From JAQWRV01 sp045564915 (GTDB lineage: Bacteria > Pseudomonadota > Alphaproteobacteria > Rhodospirillales > Rhodospirillaceae), in contig JBJLGL010000005.1 of assembly GCA_045564915.1 (NCBI GenBank), forward strand, positions 124,001 to 188,000: DNA of 64,000 bases. Reading direction: 5' to 3'. Made by a program: the position numbers and the translations under genes. Position 1 is the stretch's first letter. Each line of letters opens with the position of its first letter. Shown one piece after another: positions 37,124 to 46,541 of this stretch. The notes beneath the pieces are model-generated. The model saw only the letters and a program-made list of their open reading frames with translations, was not told where the DNA came from and did not search any database.

Positions 37124-37158
37124 GACGCCGGTCTTTATTGAGGCCGGCGTTCTCTTTT
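37124..37158 (+). terminator. Rho-independent terminator after the Rieske oxygenase
   Basis: ACGCCGG (37125-37131) pairs perfectly with CCGGCGT (37144-37150). Further wobble pairs extend the stem inward, the loop is short, and TCTCTTTT follows. It separates the oxygenase from the next gene, 130 bp downstream, which has its own ribosome site. Confidence 0.8.
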
Positions 37159-37228
37159 GCAATAGATCATACTTCGTATCTTGCTGTGCAAATATACTGA
37201 AGAAGATGTCGGACAGAGAGCTGTAAAG

Positions 37229-38314
37229 ATGAAGAAAGAAGTCACGGATATTCTCATATCAGGTTGGCAACCAGAAGATGAAGAAAGACATAAACGCTGG
37301 CTATTAATTAACCATCCGGTTGGTATGCCGACTGCCGATGATTTCATGCTTGTAGACGATATTATTCCGGCACCACCGCCAGGCAAGCTTTTAGTCAGGG
37401 GCTTATATCTTTCGGTGGATCCATTCCAACGACTAATTCTCAATTCAACACCACGAAATGCAGAGATTGTTCCACTCTATGGGGTGATGATGGGTGATGT
37501 AGTTGGTGAAGTATTGAAGTCTAATCACTCAGATTTCAAAGATGGCGATTTAGTTAACGGCATTCTTGGCTGGCAAAATTATGCCATTACTGATGGGAAG
37601 GGACATTATATTCACAACCGTGCTGGGCTTCGGATAGTCGATGAATCTCTAGGGCCAATTAGTACGGCAGCGAGTGTTCTTGGTCGGCCAGGAATGACGG
37701 CATATTTCTCTGTTTTACGTGAATGCCTACCAAAGCCAGGAGATGTCATGGTGGTTTCCACTGCGGCCGGTGCAGTCGGTCATTTAGCTGGGCAAATTGC
37801 AAAGATTATGGGCGCTACCGTGGTAGGCATAACATCGACGGAAAGCAAAATTAAATTCATTGAGGGTTTAGGTTTTGATGATGCAATTAACTACAAGGAG
37901 GTAAATGATTTGTCTTCTGCGGTGGCTCGGAAATGCCCTAATGGCGTCGATATTTTTTATGACAATGTGGGTGGGCCTATGGCAGAGGCAGTGATGAAGA
38001 ATATGAATGATGGATGGCGGGCGAGCTACGTGGGTGTGACTCAAAATTATAATGACGTTGATGAGAATGGTCAGCCATGGAAATGGCAAATGGATAAACC
38101 TATGTTTATCGTCCATGATTATGTCGAGGAATATGAAGAAGGCCGACGCCACATGAGTAAGTGGATTAAGGAAGGTAAGCTTAAATATCGCGATGACATT
38201 GTCGATGGTATCGAAAATGCCCCCGACGCTTTTCTTGGGCTGTTTGAGGGAACAAATATTGGTAAACGACTAGTAAGGCTCAACGATAAGCGTCTAAATG
38301 GCACGAAAGCTTAG
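37229..38314 (+). CDS. Zinc-free MDR oxidoreductase (NADP-dependent, curcumin/alkenal reductase-like)
   Basis: 361 residues from the ATG at 37229 (MKKEVTD); an earlier start at 37181 is not supported by a ribosome site. It has the medium-chain dehydrogenase/reductase fold. The Rossmann motif STAAGAVGHLAGQIAKIMGA matches the AASGAVG type of NADP-dependent alkenal and prostaglandin/leukotriene reductases. YDNVGGPM follows. The zinc-binding GHE and cysteine loop are missing. It probably reduces an activated C=C bond with NADPH in the cytoplasm. It follows the Rieske gene in the same direction but behind a terminator. Confidence 0.87.
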   Translation: MKKEVTDILISGWQPEDEERHKRWLLINHPVGMPTADDFMLVDDIIPAPPPGKLLVRGLYLSVDPFQRLILNSTPRNAEIVPLYGVMMGDVVGEVLKSNHSDFKDGDLVNGILGWQNYAITDGKGHYIHNRAGLRIVDESLGPISTAASVLGRPGMTAYFSVLRECLPKPGDVMVVSTAAGAVGHLAGQIAKIMGATVVGITSTESKIKFIEGLGFDDAINYKEVNDLSSAVARKCPNGVDIFYDNVGGPMAEAVMKNMNDGWRASYVGVTQNYNDVDENGQPWKWQMDKPMFIVHDYVEEYEEGRRHMSKWIKEGKLKYRDDIVDGIENAPDAFLGLFEGTNIGKRLVRLNDKRLNGTKA

Positions 38315-38318
38315 GTAG

Positions 38319-39329
38319 TTAATTCCCAGGCAAATCTATAATATCTTCAGGCTTTACACGCTGAGTTTGGCGTACTTGACTGTCCCAGTCACCTGATAAG
38401 AAAGCACTAATATCGTTGGCTAGAAGGTCTGGTTCTTCAATATAAGGGTAGTGTCCTAGTTCTTGATACTTTTTAATAATCGTCGGTGCGTTGGTCATCC
38501 ACAGTTGGATGACATTTGCTTCCAGGTGCATCACTGTTGGATTCATCGTACCCCATAAAATAGCGGTCGGCGCGGTGATGTCATCAAGTACTTTGGACGG
38601 ATCACCGGTAATATAATTACGGCGAAATAGCATTCCTGTTTCATAACGATCATCGCGGCGATTCATGTCATAGTTCATTTCAACATGCCATTCGAAGGGT
38701 GGTCGTTTTGTAACCGTACTTGATAGCGATTTACGCCACCAATTCTTAGATTGATGGTTACTAGCAACCCAGCGATCAAAGGCTGAACCACGTTCCCGAT
38801 TAGGATTAGTTATGGCTGTGCGGGGCATGCCTGCAGAATTAATAAGCAAAAAGCGGTTAATCTTTTCTGGGTTTGCGGCGGCGTAACGAAAAGCTACGGT
38901 CCCGCCGGACGATGTTCCCAGGAGATGAAAGCGCTCCAATTCAAGAAACTCTGCCAATAGCGTTATCATTTCTCCATAGCGCTCGGGCGAGTAGAGCTGC
39001 TTTGGATCTAAACCGCTTAGCCCATTGCCGGGAAAATCGAAACGAATCACACGGAATCTATCCGTCATGCTAGCGGCCATGGGATCCCAGGCACGTGTGG
39101 AATGGTATGATGCATTAGAGAGAATTATTGCAGGGCCCTTGCCCTCGTCGATGTAATGAATCTCCACGCCGTCAAGTAAGGCATAGTTAGATGCTGGGGT
39201 ATTATATTTAGCGCGCAATTCGTCCAGTGTGATGTCCCAGAATCCTGAGGTGAGCAAGAGTGCCCAAATAGCAAAGATAACCCCTGGTATGACAATGCAA
39301 GCTCCGATCGTAGCGCGTGTTTTGGACAT
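38319..39329 (-). CDS. Membrane-anchored alpha/beta hydrolase
   Basis: 336 residues from the ATG at 39329 (SD AGGGAG); an ATG-like start further upstream is weaker. One membrane segment lies near residues 8-28. The fold has HYIDEGKGPAIILSN, the oxyanion region, and the nucleophile elbow LLGTSSGGTV with Ser as catalytic residue. The His motif LGHYPYIEEP is near the end. The acid position after WG reads WGTMNP, where family members usually have Asp (WGxxD), so the triad may use another acid or be impaired. It converges on the MDR gene with a 4-bp gap. Confidence 0.85.
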   Translation of the reverse strand: MSKTRATIGACIVIPGVIFAIWALLLTSGFWDITLDELRAKYNTPASNYALLDGVEIHYIDEGKGPAIILSNASYHSTRAWDPMAASMTDRFRVIRFDFPGNGLSGLDPKQLYSPERYGEMITLLAEFLELERFHLLGTSSGGTVAFRYAAANPEKINRFLLINSAGMPRTAITNPNRERGSAFDRWVASNHQSKNWWRKSLSSTVTKRPPFEWHVEMNYDMNRRDDRYETGMLFRRNYITGDPSKVLDDITAPTAILWGTMNPTVMHLEANVIQLWMTNAPTIIKKYQELGHYPYIEEPDLLANDISAFLSGDWDSQVRQTQRVKPEDIIDLPGN

Positions 39330-39686
39330 GTGTTTCTCCCTATCTTTGCAGAGCCTATCAATTGGATTGTGGGTCGCAAAGAGCCCATTCGTTTTCTTAG
39401 TCAAGAGAAATACAGGTATGGGTAATTTAAGTCCGTATCGCCCGCTTCGGAGTGCTAATTACCATACTTAATGCATCACGTAATGGGCTTCTTGAAGATT
39501 TGACAGCATGTGACTTAAGCATGTTCTAGAGAATTCTTAATCACCTCACATATCAGACTATTTATTAATCCAGTTGATTGCTTCGGCTCGAATCTATGTG
39601 AGTCTCAATTACCACACCGTTGATTCTATTGATTAAAATAAAGATATATTCTTGACCTGATGAATCGATTCTGATTCCCTTAACAA
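39330..39686. other. 357-bp divergent intergenic region
   Basis: It lies between the hydrolase (minus) and ftsB (plus). A possible weak promoter for ftsB is TTGATT (39620-39625) with TATATT (39645-39650), but the 19-bp spacing is long. No gene or RNA is recognised. ftsB has no strong ribosome site. Confidence 0.35.
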
Positions 39687-40004
39687 ATGGTACGCACCGT
39701 AGATCATAGCAAGAAGGCTAAACGGGTACTAACGCCTTTGTTAGGTGCTGCTCTTATGGCCTATTTTGCCTATCACGCAGTTCAAGGGGATAGGGGAATG
39801 CTAGCGTGGTGGCAGTTGCGCTATCAGATGGAAATAACAGCACAGGAATTAAAGGAGGTTCGCGAAGAACGCGCTTCTTTAGAACACAGGATTTCGTTAC
39901 TTCGTCCTGAAAGCCTCGACAGAGATCTTTTGGATGAGCAAACGCGTGATTTGTTTGCCTATATTCAACCAAATGAGCTCATTATTATTCCCACCTACGA
40001 TTAA
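39687..40004 (+). CDS. ftsB: Septum formation initiator, FtsB/DivIC family
   Basis: 105 residues. A membrane helix at ~18-35 (LGAALMAYFAYHAVQ) precedes a coiled coil (about 45-75, with LKEVREERASLEHRISLL) and a FYLRP-like end (RPESLDRDLLDEQTRDLFAY). This is the bitopic divisome protein that forms a complex with FtsL and FtsQ. Its position just before pdhA is the normal alphaproteobacterial one. Confidence 0.82.
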   Translation: MVRTVDHSKKAKRVLTPLLGAALMAYFAYHAVQGDRGMLAWWQLRYQMEITAQELKEVREERASLEHRISLLRPESLDRDLLDEQTRDLFAYIQPNELIIIPTYD

Positions 40005-40372
40005 TATCTATTTACATCTTTGCAAAAAGATTTGGCTTAGCTAGGTCAGAGCTATGCCGCGTGCAGACTACGGGAAACTCTCTATATGGGGTTTGCCGAG
40101 GTGAAAGAAATGTCTTTTTCTAGAACTCTTGCTTCACTAGTGTGACTTAGATTGTGCCTAACACGTAATTAAATGAGTTAGATAGGCAACTTTCTTACTG
40201 AGAAAGCCAATAGTCACAGAGGCTTAACCAAAAAACAGTTAACTAGTGAATTGTGATGCACAAACAAAGGCTTAAGGGTTGTTTTACTTGCCTAAGCCTG
40301 TTCTCACTGCAATAAACATGTCCGTCCAGAAGCTCATCACAAACTTCACTCAAGATGATTTGGGGAGAATGT
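40005..40372. other. 368-bp intergenic region before pdhA
   Basis: No gene recognised. A hairpin lies at 40268-40299 (see separate entry). The ribosome site GGGGAGAA is just before pdhA. The size is enough for a promoter and leader RNA, but no sigma-70 pair is convincing. Confidence 0.35.
40268..40299 (+). promoter_or_regulatory. Leader hairpin upstream of pdhA
   Basis: AGGCTTA (40268-40274) and TAAGCCT (40293-40299) are perfectly complementary. GG/CC adjacent to a one-base bulge extends the stem. It ends about 74 bp before the pdhA start. No T-run follows, so it is not a standard terminator. A structured 5' leader or regulator site is possible. Confidence 0.45.
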
Positions 40373-41440
40373 ATGGCAGCCAGAAAATCTGTGAATAAGA
40401 AAGCTCGCGTTAGAAAGTCCAAAAAAGCGGCTGCAACGCGATCATCCAAGTCAGAGTTGGCGTTATCGAATGATATATCAGCTGATATTCAAATTCAGTT
40501 CTACAAGGACATGCTCAAGATTCGACGTTTTGAAGAGCGAGCAGGGCAATTGTATGGCATGGGTTTGATAGGTGGCTTTTGCCATCTGTATATAGGTCAG
40601 GAAGCTGTTGTAGTTGGCTTGCAAGGCAACGTGATTTCCACCGATAGCGTGATTACAACTTATCGTGATCATGGACATATGCTGGCCTGCGGTATGGATC
40701 CTAGGGGAGTCATGGCTGAGTTGACCGGCCGCGAGGATGGCTACTCTCGTGGGAAAGGCGGTTCCATGCACATGTTTAGCCGTGAGCGTGGTTTTTTTGG
40801 TGGTCATGGAATAGTTGGTGCCTCAGTTCCCATCGGTACTGGGCTTGCCTTTGCACACAAATATAACGGCGATGATGGGGTAAACTTCTGCTATTTCGGT
40901 GACGGGGCTGCCAACCAAGGGCAGGTCTACGAGGCCTTTAATATGGCATCATTATGGGCACTACCTGTAATATATGTCATCGAGAATAATAAATATGGCA
41001 TGGGCACTTCAGTAGAACGCGCATCAGCTAGTACAGATCTCCACAGGCGCGGTGAGGCATACGGCATACCCGGAAAAGTGGTTGATGGTATGGATGTAGC
41101 TGAGGTCTTTCGTGCTGGACAAGAAGCAGTCTCTTACGTGAGAGGAGGTAACGGCCCCATTATCCTGGAAATGAAGACCTATCGCTATCGCGGACACTCA
41201 ATGTCTGACCCGGCAAGATACAGGTCGAAGGAAGAATTGACAAAAATGCGTACGGAGCACGATCCCATTGATCGGTTAAGGAAAAAACTAATCGATCTGG
41301 GTGTTTTGAATGAAGATGAATTCAAAGAAATAGATAAAGGGATTAAGGCGGAGATTTCAGCTGCTGCTGAGTTTGCCCAGCAATCTCCAGAGCCTGATTC
41401 TAGCGAATTATATACAGATGTGCTGCGCGATGTTGCGTAA
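40373..41440 (+). CDS. pdhA: Pyruvate dehydrogenase E1 alpha subunit
   Basis: 355 residues from the ATG at 40373, which follows GGGGAGAA; the upstream ATG at 40355 overlaps that site. After a basic 30-residue N-terminus comes the dehydrogenase E1 domain: HLYIGQEAVVVGL, YRDHGHMLACGMDP, and the thiamine-diphosphate motif FGDGAANQGQVYEAFNMASL with ENNKYGMGT. The phosphorylation-loop-like MKTYRYRGHSMSDPARYRS is present. It decarboxylates pyruvate together with PdhB. First gene of the pdhABC-lpd-lipA operon. Confidence 0.97.
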   Translation: MAARKSVNKKARVRKSKKAAATRSSKSELALSNDISADIQIQFYKDMLKIRRFEERAGQLYGMGLIGGFCHLYIGQEAVVVGLQGNVISTDSVITTYRDHGHMLACGMDPRGVMAELTGREDGYSRGKGGSMHMFSRERGFFGGHGIVGASVPIGTGLAFAHKYNGDDGVNFCYFGDGAANQGQVYEAFNMASLWALPVIYVIENNKYGMGTSVERASASTDLHRRGEAYGIPGKVVDGMDVAEVFRAGQEAVSYVRGGNGPIILEMKTYRYRGHSMSDPARYRSKEELTKMRTEHDPIDRLRKKLIDLGVLNEDEFKEIDKGIKAEISAAAEFAQQSPEPDSSELYTDVLRDVA

Positions 41441-41494
41441 TCGGCGTTGAATTGCCTGTGTCTAAGCACAGGACTATTGGGGGAGAACTGATTC

Positions 41495-42883
41495 GTGGCT
41501 CATGAGATAACAATGCCCGCGCTATCACCCACTATGACAGAAGGCACACTTTCGAAGTGGCTTGTTCAGGAAGGTGATACTATCTCTTCTGGTGATATTA
41601 TTGCTGAAATTGAAACAGATAAAGCAACCATGGAGCTTGAGGCTGTCGATGATGGTACTATCGAAAGAATTCTGATCGTAGCAGGCACTGAGGGTGTGCA
41701 AGTAAACAAAGCGATCGCATTGGTACGGGAAGATGGCGACGAGACATCTAAGGTTGATCTACCATCTCACTTGCCAAATTTACCTCAAGAATCAGTGGAT
41801 AAAACGGAAATAACATCTGCTGATTCAACTGTTGCGATTGCACGGACTGTTGCAGCACCTTCCTTAGCTCTCGATGCAAGCGAACCCGAAATAGGTAAAA
41901 CTGAGGAACTCACTGTTCGCGAAGCTTTGCGTGACGCGATGGCTGAAGAAATGCGAAAAGACGAGGCTGTCTTTATCATGGGTGAGGAGGTAGCAGAGTA
42001 TCAAGGGGCGTATAAAGTAAGCCAAGGTCTTCTTCAAGAGTTTGGCACTAAGCGAGTGATCGATACGCCTATAACGGAACAGGGCTTTGCTGGTTTGAGC
42101 GTTGGCGCGGCTTTTGGTCGTCTTAAGCCCGTAGTAGAATTTATGACTTTTAACTTTGCTATGCAGGCGATCGACCAGATAATCAATTCAGCAGCTAAGA
42201 CATTGTACATGTCTGGTGGCCAAATGGGGTGCTCAATTGTATTTCGCGGGCCAAATGGTGCCGCTTCACGTGTGGGGGCACAGCACTCTCAGTGTTACGG
42301 AGCTTGGTACTCTCACGTACCAGGTCACAAAGTAGTATCTCCTTGGTCAGGGGCTGATGCTAAGGGACTTCTTAAGGCTGCAATTCGTGATCCAAATCCA
42401 GTTATTTTTCTAGAAAATGAATTACTGTATGGATCAAAGTTTGATGTACCAGTGAGCAACGACTATGTGGTGCCAATTGGCAAGGCAAAGGTGGAGAGAG
42501 TGGGAGAGGATGTTACAATAACAGCGTTTTCTATTATGGTTGGTAAATCTCTTGAAGCAGCAGATAAATTGGCTGCAGAGGGCATTTCGGCTGAGGTAAT
42601 AAATCTTCGTAGTCTGAGGCCGCTTGATACTGAAACTATCGTCAACTCCGTAAAGAAAACAAATAGATGTGTGTCGGCTGAAGAGGGCTGGCCATTCGCT
42701 GGTATAGGATCAGAAATATCGGCTCAGATCATGGAGGGCGCTTTTGATTATCTAGATGCTCCGGTATCACGGGTTACGGGTATCGATGTACCAATGCCTT
42801 ATGCTGCTAACTTGGAGAAATTAGCTCTGCCACAGGTCGATGATATTGTCGCTGCAGCTAAATCAGCGTGTTATCAGCATTAA
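41495..42883 (+). CDS. pdhB: Pyruvate dehydrogenase E1 beta subunit with N-terminal lipoyl domain
   Basis: 462 residues, GTG start after GGGGGAG. Residues ~2-78 are a lipoyl domain with the lysine in EIETDKATMELEAV. A ~50-residue Ala/Pro/Thr-rich linker follows, then the E1 beta transketolase-like domain (TVREALRDAMAEEMRKDE, GEEVAEYQGAYKVSQGL, ITEQGFAGLSVGAAF). A lipoyl domain on E1 beta is normal in alphaproteobacteria. It lies 54 bp after pdhA. Confidence 0.96.
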   Translation: MAHEITMPALSPTMTEGTLSKWLVQEGDTISSGDIIAEIETDKATMELEAVDDGTIERILIVAGTEGVQVNKAIALVREDGDETSKVDLPSHLPNLPQESVDKTEITSADSTVAIARTVAAPSLALDASEPEIGKTEELTVREALRDAMAEEMRKDEAVFIMGEEVAEYQGAYKVSQGLLQEFGTKRVIDTPITEQGFAGLSVGAAFGRLKPVVEFMTFNFAMQAIDQIINSAAKTLYMSGGQMGCSIVFRGPNGAASRVGAQHSQCYGAWYSHVPGHKVVSPWSGADAKGLLKAAIRDPNPVIFLENELLYGSKFDVPVSNDYVVPIGKAKVERVGEDVTITAFSIMVGKSLEAADKLAAEGISAEVINLRSLRPLDTETIVNSVKKTNRCVSAEEGWPFAGIGSEISAQIMEGAFDYLDAPVSRVTGIDVPMPYAANLEKLALPQVDDIVAAAKSACYQH

Positions 42884-42906
42884 TTCACGAGTAAAGAGGA
42901 AGCGTT

Positions 42907-44190
42907 ATGCCTATCGAGATTCTAATGCCAGCCCTTTCCCCTACTATGACAGAGGGAACACTCTCAAAATGGCTTGTAAAGGAAGGTGACGATATTGTTG
43001 CGGGTGATATTATTGCTGAAATTGAAACAGACAAAGCGACCATGGAGATTGAAGCTGTAGATGAAGGCAAGATAGGCAAGATTCTGGTTAGTGAAGGCAC
43101 TGAAAGTGTTGATGTTAATAAGGCAATTGGTTTGCTTTTAGAAGAAGGCGAAAATTTAGAAGATATTAGCGAAATAGAACTTTCTCATCTGCCACCTAAG
43201 AAGTCAGATGTAAAAACGTCTGAAGTGCCACCAACACCGTCAGAGCCTGTTGCCAGCGAGAAGGATGAAGCATCAGCATCGTCAGATATCGGGGTGGAAA
43301 AACGCATTCTTGTCAGCCCATTGGCTAAACGGATTGCTGCAAATGCAGGGATAGATTTGTCGTCTGTCAGTGGAAGTGGTCCGCACGGCCGGATCATTAA
43401 AGAAGACCTTAGTCGGTTCATGTCCGGGCAAGATTCTCAACCAAGTGGCGCGACACATGCACCAAGATTAACTTCACAAAATGTTGGCACATCAGATTCA
43501 AGTCAAGCCTTTACAGAGGTCAAAAATTCTAACATTCGGAAAATTATTGCTAATCGATTGCTTGAAGCTAAGCAAACAATTCCTCATTTTTATCTCACTA
43601 TTGACTGTGTAATTGACGATCTTTTGGCTTTGCGGAAGAAAATCAATAGTCGGGAAGTGGCGGAATACAAGTTATCGGTAAATGATTTTATCATTAAAGC
43701 CTGTGCGGTTGCGATGCGTAAAGTACCCATGGTTAATGCTTCTTGGACCGATGATGCTGTGCGCATGTATGAAGATGTTGATGTGTCGGTAGCCGTAGCA
43801 ACCGATACTGGACTCATCACGCCTATTATCCGCATGGCAGATAGGAAAGGGTTAGGCGCTATTTCATTAGAAATGAAGGAACTGGTAGCTAGGGCAAGGG
43901 AGAACAAATTGGCACCGGAAGAATATCAAGGTGGAGGCTTTTCTATATCGAATCTTGGTATGTATGGCATTAAGGAGTTCTCAGCCATAATCAATCCACC
44001 ACAAAGCGCAATTCTAGCGGTTGGGGCCGGTCAGAAGCAGGCGATTGTGAAGGATGGGGCTCTTGCTGTTGGAACGGTTATGAGCTGCACCTTGTCATGC
44101 GACCACCGTGTTGTTGATGGTGCTGTCGGTGCAAAATTCTTGCAGGCATTAAAGCCCCTTATCGAAGAGCCGATAAGTCTCTTGCTATAG
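42907..44190 (+). CDS. pdhC: Dihydrolipoamide acetyltransferase (E2) of pyruvate dehydrogenase
   Basis: 427 residues. A lipoyl domain is at ~1-78 (EIETDKATMEIEAV), the peripheral-subunit binding domain at ~135-172 (VSPLAKRIAANAGIDLSSV), then an acetyltransferase domain with the catalytic motif DHRVVDGAVGAKFL near the C-terminus. It transfers acetyl to CoA in the multienzyme core. 23 bp after pdhB, with GAGGAAG as ribosome site. Confidence 0.97.
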   Translation: MPIEILMPALSPTMTEGTLSKWLVKEGDDIVAGDIIAEIETDKATMEIEAVDEGKIGKILVSEGTESVDVNKAIGLLLEEGENLEDISEIELSHLPPKKSDVKTSEVPPTPSEPVASEKDEASASSDIGVEKRILVSPLAKRIAANAGIDLSSVSGSGPHGRIIKEDLSRFMSGQDSQPSGATHAPRLTSQNVGTSDSSQAFTEVKNSNIRKIIANRLLEAKQTIPHFYLTIDCVIDDLLALRKKINSREVAEYKLSVNDFIIKACAVAMRKVPMVNASWTDDAVRMYEDVDVSVAVATDTGLITPIIRMADRKGLGAISLEMKELVARARENKLAPEEYQGGGFSISNLGMYGIKEFSAIINPPQSAILAVGAGQKQAIVKDGALAVGTVMSCTLSCDHRVVDGAVGAKFLQALKPLIEEPISLLL

Positions 44191-44202
44191 GCGGGCTAAA
44201 TT

Positions 44203-45600
44203 ATGAGTAGTACAAACTTTGATCTTGTTATTATTGGTGGGGGCCCGGGGGGTTATGTTGGGGCGATTAGAGCTTCACAACTTGGCCTTAAGACGGCTGT
44301 TATCGAATGTGAGAATCTTGGAGGGATCTGCCTGAATTGGGGCTGCATTCCCACTAAGGCATTACTACGGACAGCTGAAGTCTATCATCTTATGCAGCAC
44401 GCAGAGGACTTTGGTCTAAGTGTAAGCGAAGTTAGCTTTGATATAAAAAAGATTGTTGAACGGTCTCGTAATGTGGCGAAGAAGTTGTCATCTGGGATCG
44501 GTATGCTGATGAAGAAGCACAAAGTCACTGTATTGAATGGCTATGGCACGCTTGCTGGAAAAGGCCAGGTAAAGGTTGAGAAGGACGGCAAAGATATTGC
44601 TATGCTAAGAGCTAAGCATATCATGCTTGCGACAGGCGCGCGTGCGCGGGTAATCCCTGGGCTAGAGCCTGACGGAAAATTGATCTGGACTTATAAAGAG
44701 GCAATGGTTCCTAACAAGATTCCCAAGTCCCTTTTGGTTATTGGTTCTGGTGCTATCGGAATAGAGTTTGCAAGTTTCTATAGAACCCTTGGGGCAGAAG
44801 TTACTGTTGTTGAAGTAATGGATCGTGTATTGCCGGTTGAAGATGCTGAAATTTCAAGTTTTGCTCATAAGTCTTTTGAGAAGCAAGGTATGAGAATAAT
44901 AACAGAGGCATCTGTTAATAGTCTCAAGAGAGGCAATAGTGATGTCACAGCAGACGTTGAGAAGGATGGTAAGAAAGAAAGTATAACAGTCGATAAAGTT
45001 ATCTTAGCAGTTGGTATAGTAGGCAACTTCGAACGCCTTGGCCTTGAGAACACCAAAATTGTTGTCGATAAAACTCATATTTTAGTGGGCCCACATAGTG
45101 AAACGGGAGAGCCAGGGGTATATGCCATTGGAGATTTAACTGGGCCACCATGGTTGGCACATAAAGCTAGCCATGAGGCCATCATATGTGTTGAGAAAAT
45201 AGCTGGATATAATCCCAAGCCTCTAGATAGGTTGCGAATACCTGGGTGTACCTACTGCCATCCCCAAATTGCGAGTGTTGGTATGACGGAGGCTAAGGCC
45301 ATAGAGTCTGGTCGCCAAATTAAAGTGGGCCGCTTCCCGTTTATAGGTAATGGCAAAGCTATTGCTTTGGGTGACGACCAGGGCCTCATCAAGACTGTAT
45401 TCGATGCTGATACCGGTGAACTGCTTGGAGCTCATATGGTTGGCTCCGAAGTGACTGAACTAATTCAAGGGTACGCTGTAGGTATGACTCTAGAGACCAC
45501 TGAACATGAGCTAATGGAAACCGTTTTTCCTCATCCAACATTATCCGAAATGATGCATGAATCCGTACTTGATGCTTATGATCGCGTTATTCATTTGTGA
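44203..45600 (+). CDS. lpdA: Dihydrolipoamide dehydrogenase (E3)
   Basis: 465 residues. The FAD motif LVIIGGGPGGYVGAIRA, the redox disulfide GGICLNWGCIPTKAL, the NAD motif VIGSGAIGIEFASF and the C-terminal HPTLSEMMHESVLDA with the catalytic His are all present. It reoxidises dihydrolipoyl groups with NAD. 12 bp after pdhC. Confidence 0.97.
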   Translation: MSSTNFDLVIIGGGPGGYVGAIRASQLGLKTAVIECENLGGICLNWGCIPTKALLRTAEVYHLMQHAEDFGLSVSEVSFDIKKIVERSRNVAKKLSSGIGMLMKKHKVTVLNGYGTLAGKGQVKVEKDGKDIAMLRAKHIMLATGARARVIPGLEPDGKLIWTYKEAMVPNKIPKSLLVIGSGAIGIEFASFYRTLGAEVTVVEVMDRVLPVEDAEISSFAHKSFEKQGMRIITEASVNSLKRGNSDVTADVEKDGKKESITVDKVILAVGIVGNFERLGLENTKIVVDKTHILVGPHSETGEPGVYAIGDLTGPPWLAHKASHEAIICVEKIAGYNPKPLDRLRIPGCTYCHPQIASVGMTEAKAIESGRQIKVGRFPFIGNGKAIALGDDQGLIKTVFDADTGELLGAHMVGSEVTELIQGYAVGMTLETTEHELMETVFPHPTLSEMMHESVLDAYDRVIHL

Positions 45601-45603
45601 GCT

Positions 45604-46518
45604 ATGACAGATATTAGTTTACGAAATAAGAAACCGCCACGGGAACCTAAGCCGGATTGGCTTAGAGTTAGGGCACCAACTTCTAAAGAATATAGCGCAA
45701 CTCGTAAGCTAATGCGTGATCTTAGTTTAAATACTGTGTGTGAAGAGGCTGCGTGCCCGAATATTGGGGAGTGCTGGGCTCAGAAACATGCAACCATTAT
45801 GATTCTTGGTGATATCTGCACGCGTGCTTGTGCTTTTTGTAATATTAAAACCGGCAAACCAGTTCAAGTGGATCCTGGTGAACCAGCTCATGTCGGTGAG
45901 GCTGTCTCTAAGCTTAATCTTAATCATGTGGTAATTACTTCAGTTGACCGTGATGATTTGAATGACGGAGGTGCAGCCCACTGGGTCTCTGTAATTGAAG
46001 CTATTCGTTATGCTTGCCCGAGAACCACTATTGAAGTTCTAACACCTGACTTTCGTAAGAAGCTGGGTTCTACGGAGTTAGTTGCTGCAGCATTACCTGA
46101 TGTATACAATCATAACCTAGAAACTGTTCCACGCTTATATAGGTCCATTCGGCCTGGCGCGCGTTATTTCACGAGCTTGCGTTTGCTTTCGCGTGTTAAG
46201 GAGATTGTCCCGCAAGTCTTTACAAAATCCGGTATCATGGTGGGTCTTGGCGAAGATAAAGACGAAGTGTTGCAGGTGATGGACGACCTCCGTGCTGCAG
46301 ATGTAGACTTTATGACTATTGGTCAATACTTACAGCCAACACCGCGACACGCGGAAGTTGATCGCTTTGTTACTCCGGATGAGTTTAGGGAATATGAGGC
46401 CTTAGCCCGATCGAAAGGTTTTCTCATGGTTTCAGCTAGCCCTCTTACGCGCTCTTCATACCATGCGGATGCAGATTTCGAGAGCCTCAGAAAGGCCCGA
46501 GATACAATGATGTTATAG
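45604..46518 (+). CDS. lipA: Lipoyl synthase
   Basis: 304 residues. The auxiliary cluster ligands are in CEEAACPNIGECW, the radical-SAM CxxxCxxC is CTRACAFCN, and the C-terminal serine ligand is in SPLTRSSYHAD. It inserts sulfur into octanoyl groups on lipoyl domains, so its place three bases after lpdA supplies the cofactor for this operon's own products. Confidence 0.97.
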   Translation: MTDISLRNKKPPREPKPDWLRVRAPTSKEYSATRKLMRDLSLNTVCEEAACPNIGECWAQKHATIMILGDICTRACAFCNIKTGKPVQVDPGEPAHVGEAVSKLNLNHVVITSVDRDDLNDGGAAHWVSVIEAIRYACPRTTIEVLTPDFRKKLGSTELVAAALPDVYNHNLETVPRLYRSIRPGARYFTSLRLLSRVKEIVPQVFTKSGIMVGLGEDKDEVLQVMDDLRAADVDFMTIGQYLQPTPRHAEVDRFVTPDEFREYEALARSKGFLMVSASPLTRSSYHADADFESLRKARDTMML

Positions 46519-46541
46519 GTTGTACAATTAGTAGACTATCT

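Noticed and set aside
39580..39605. TTCGGCTCGAATC-like stretch as the T-loop of a tRNA
   Set aside because: No matching acceptor or anticodon stems could be found around it.
41495..42883. Lipoyl domain on the E1 beta subunit as an unusual fusion
   Set aside because: This architecture is regular in alphaproteobacterial pyruvate dehydrogenase.
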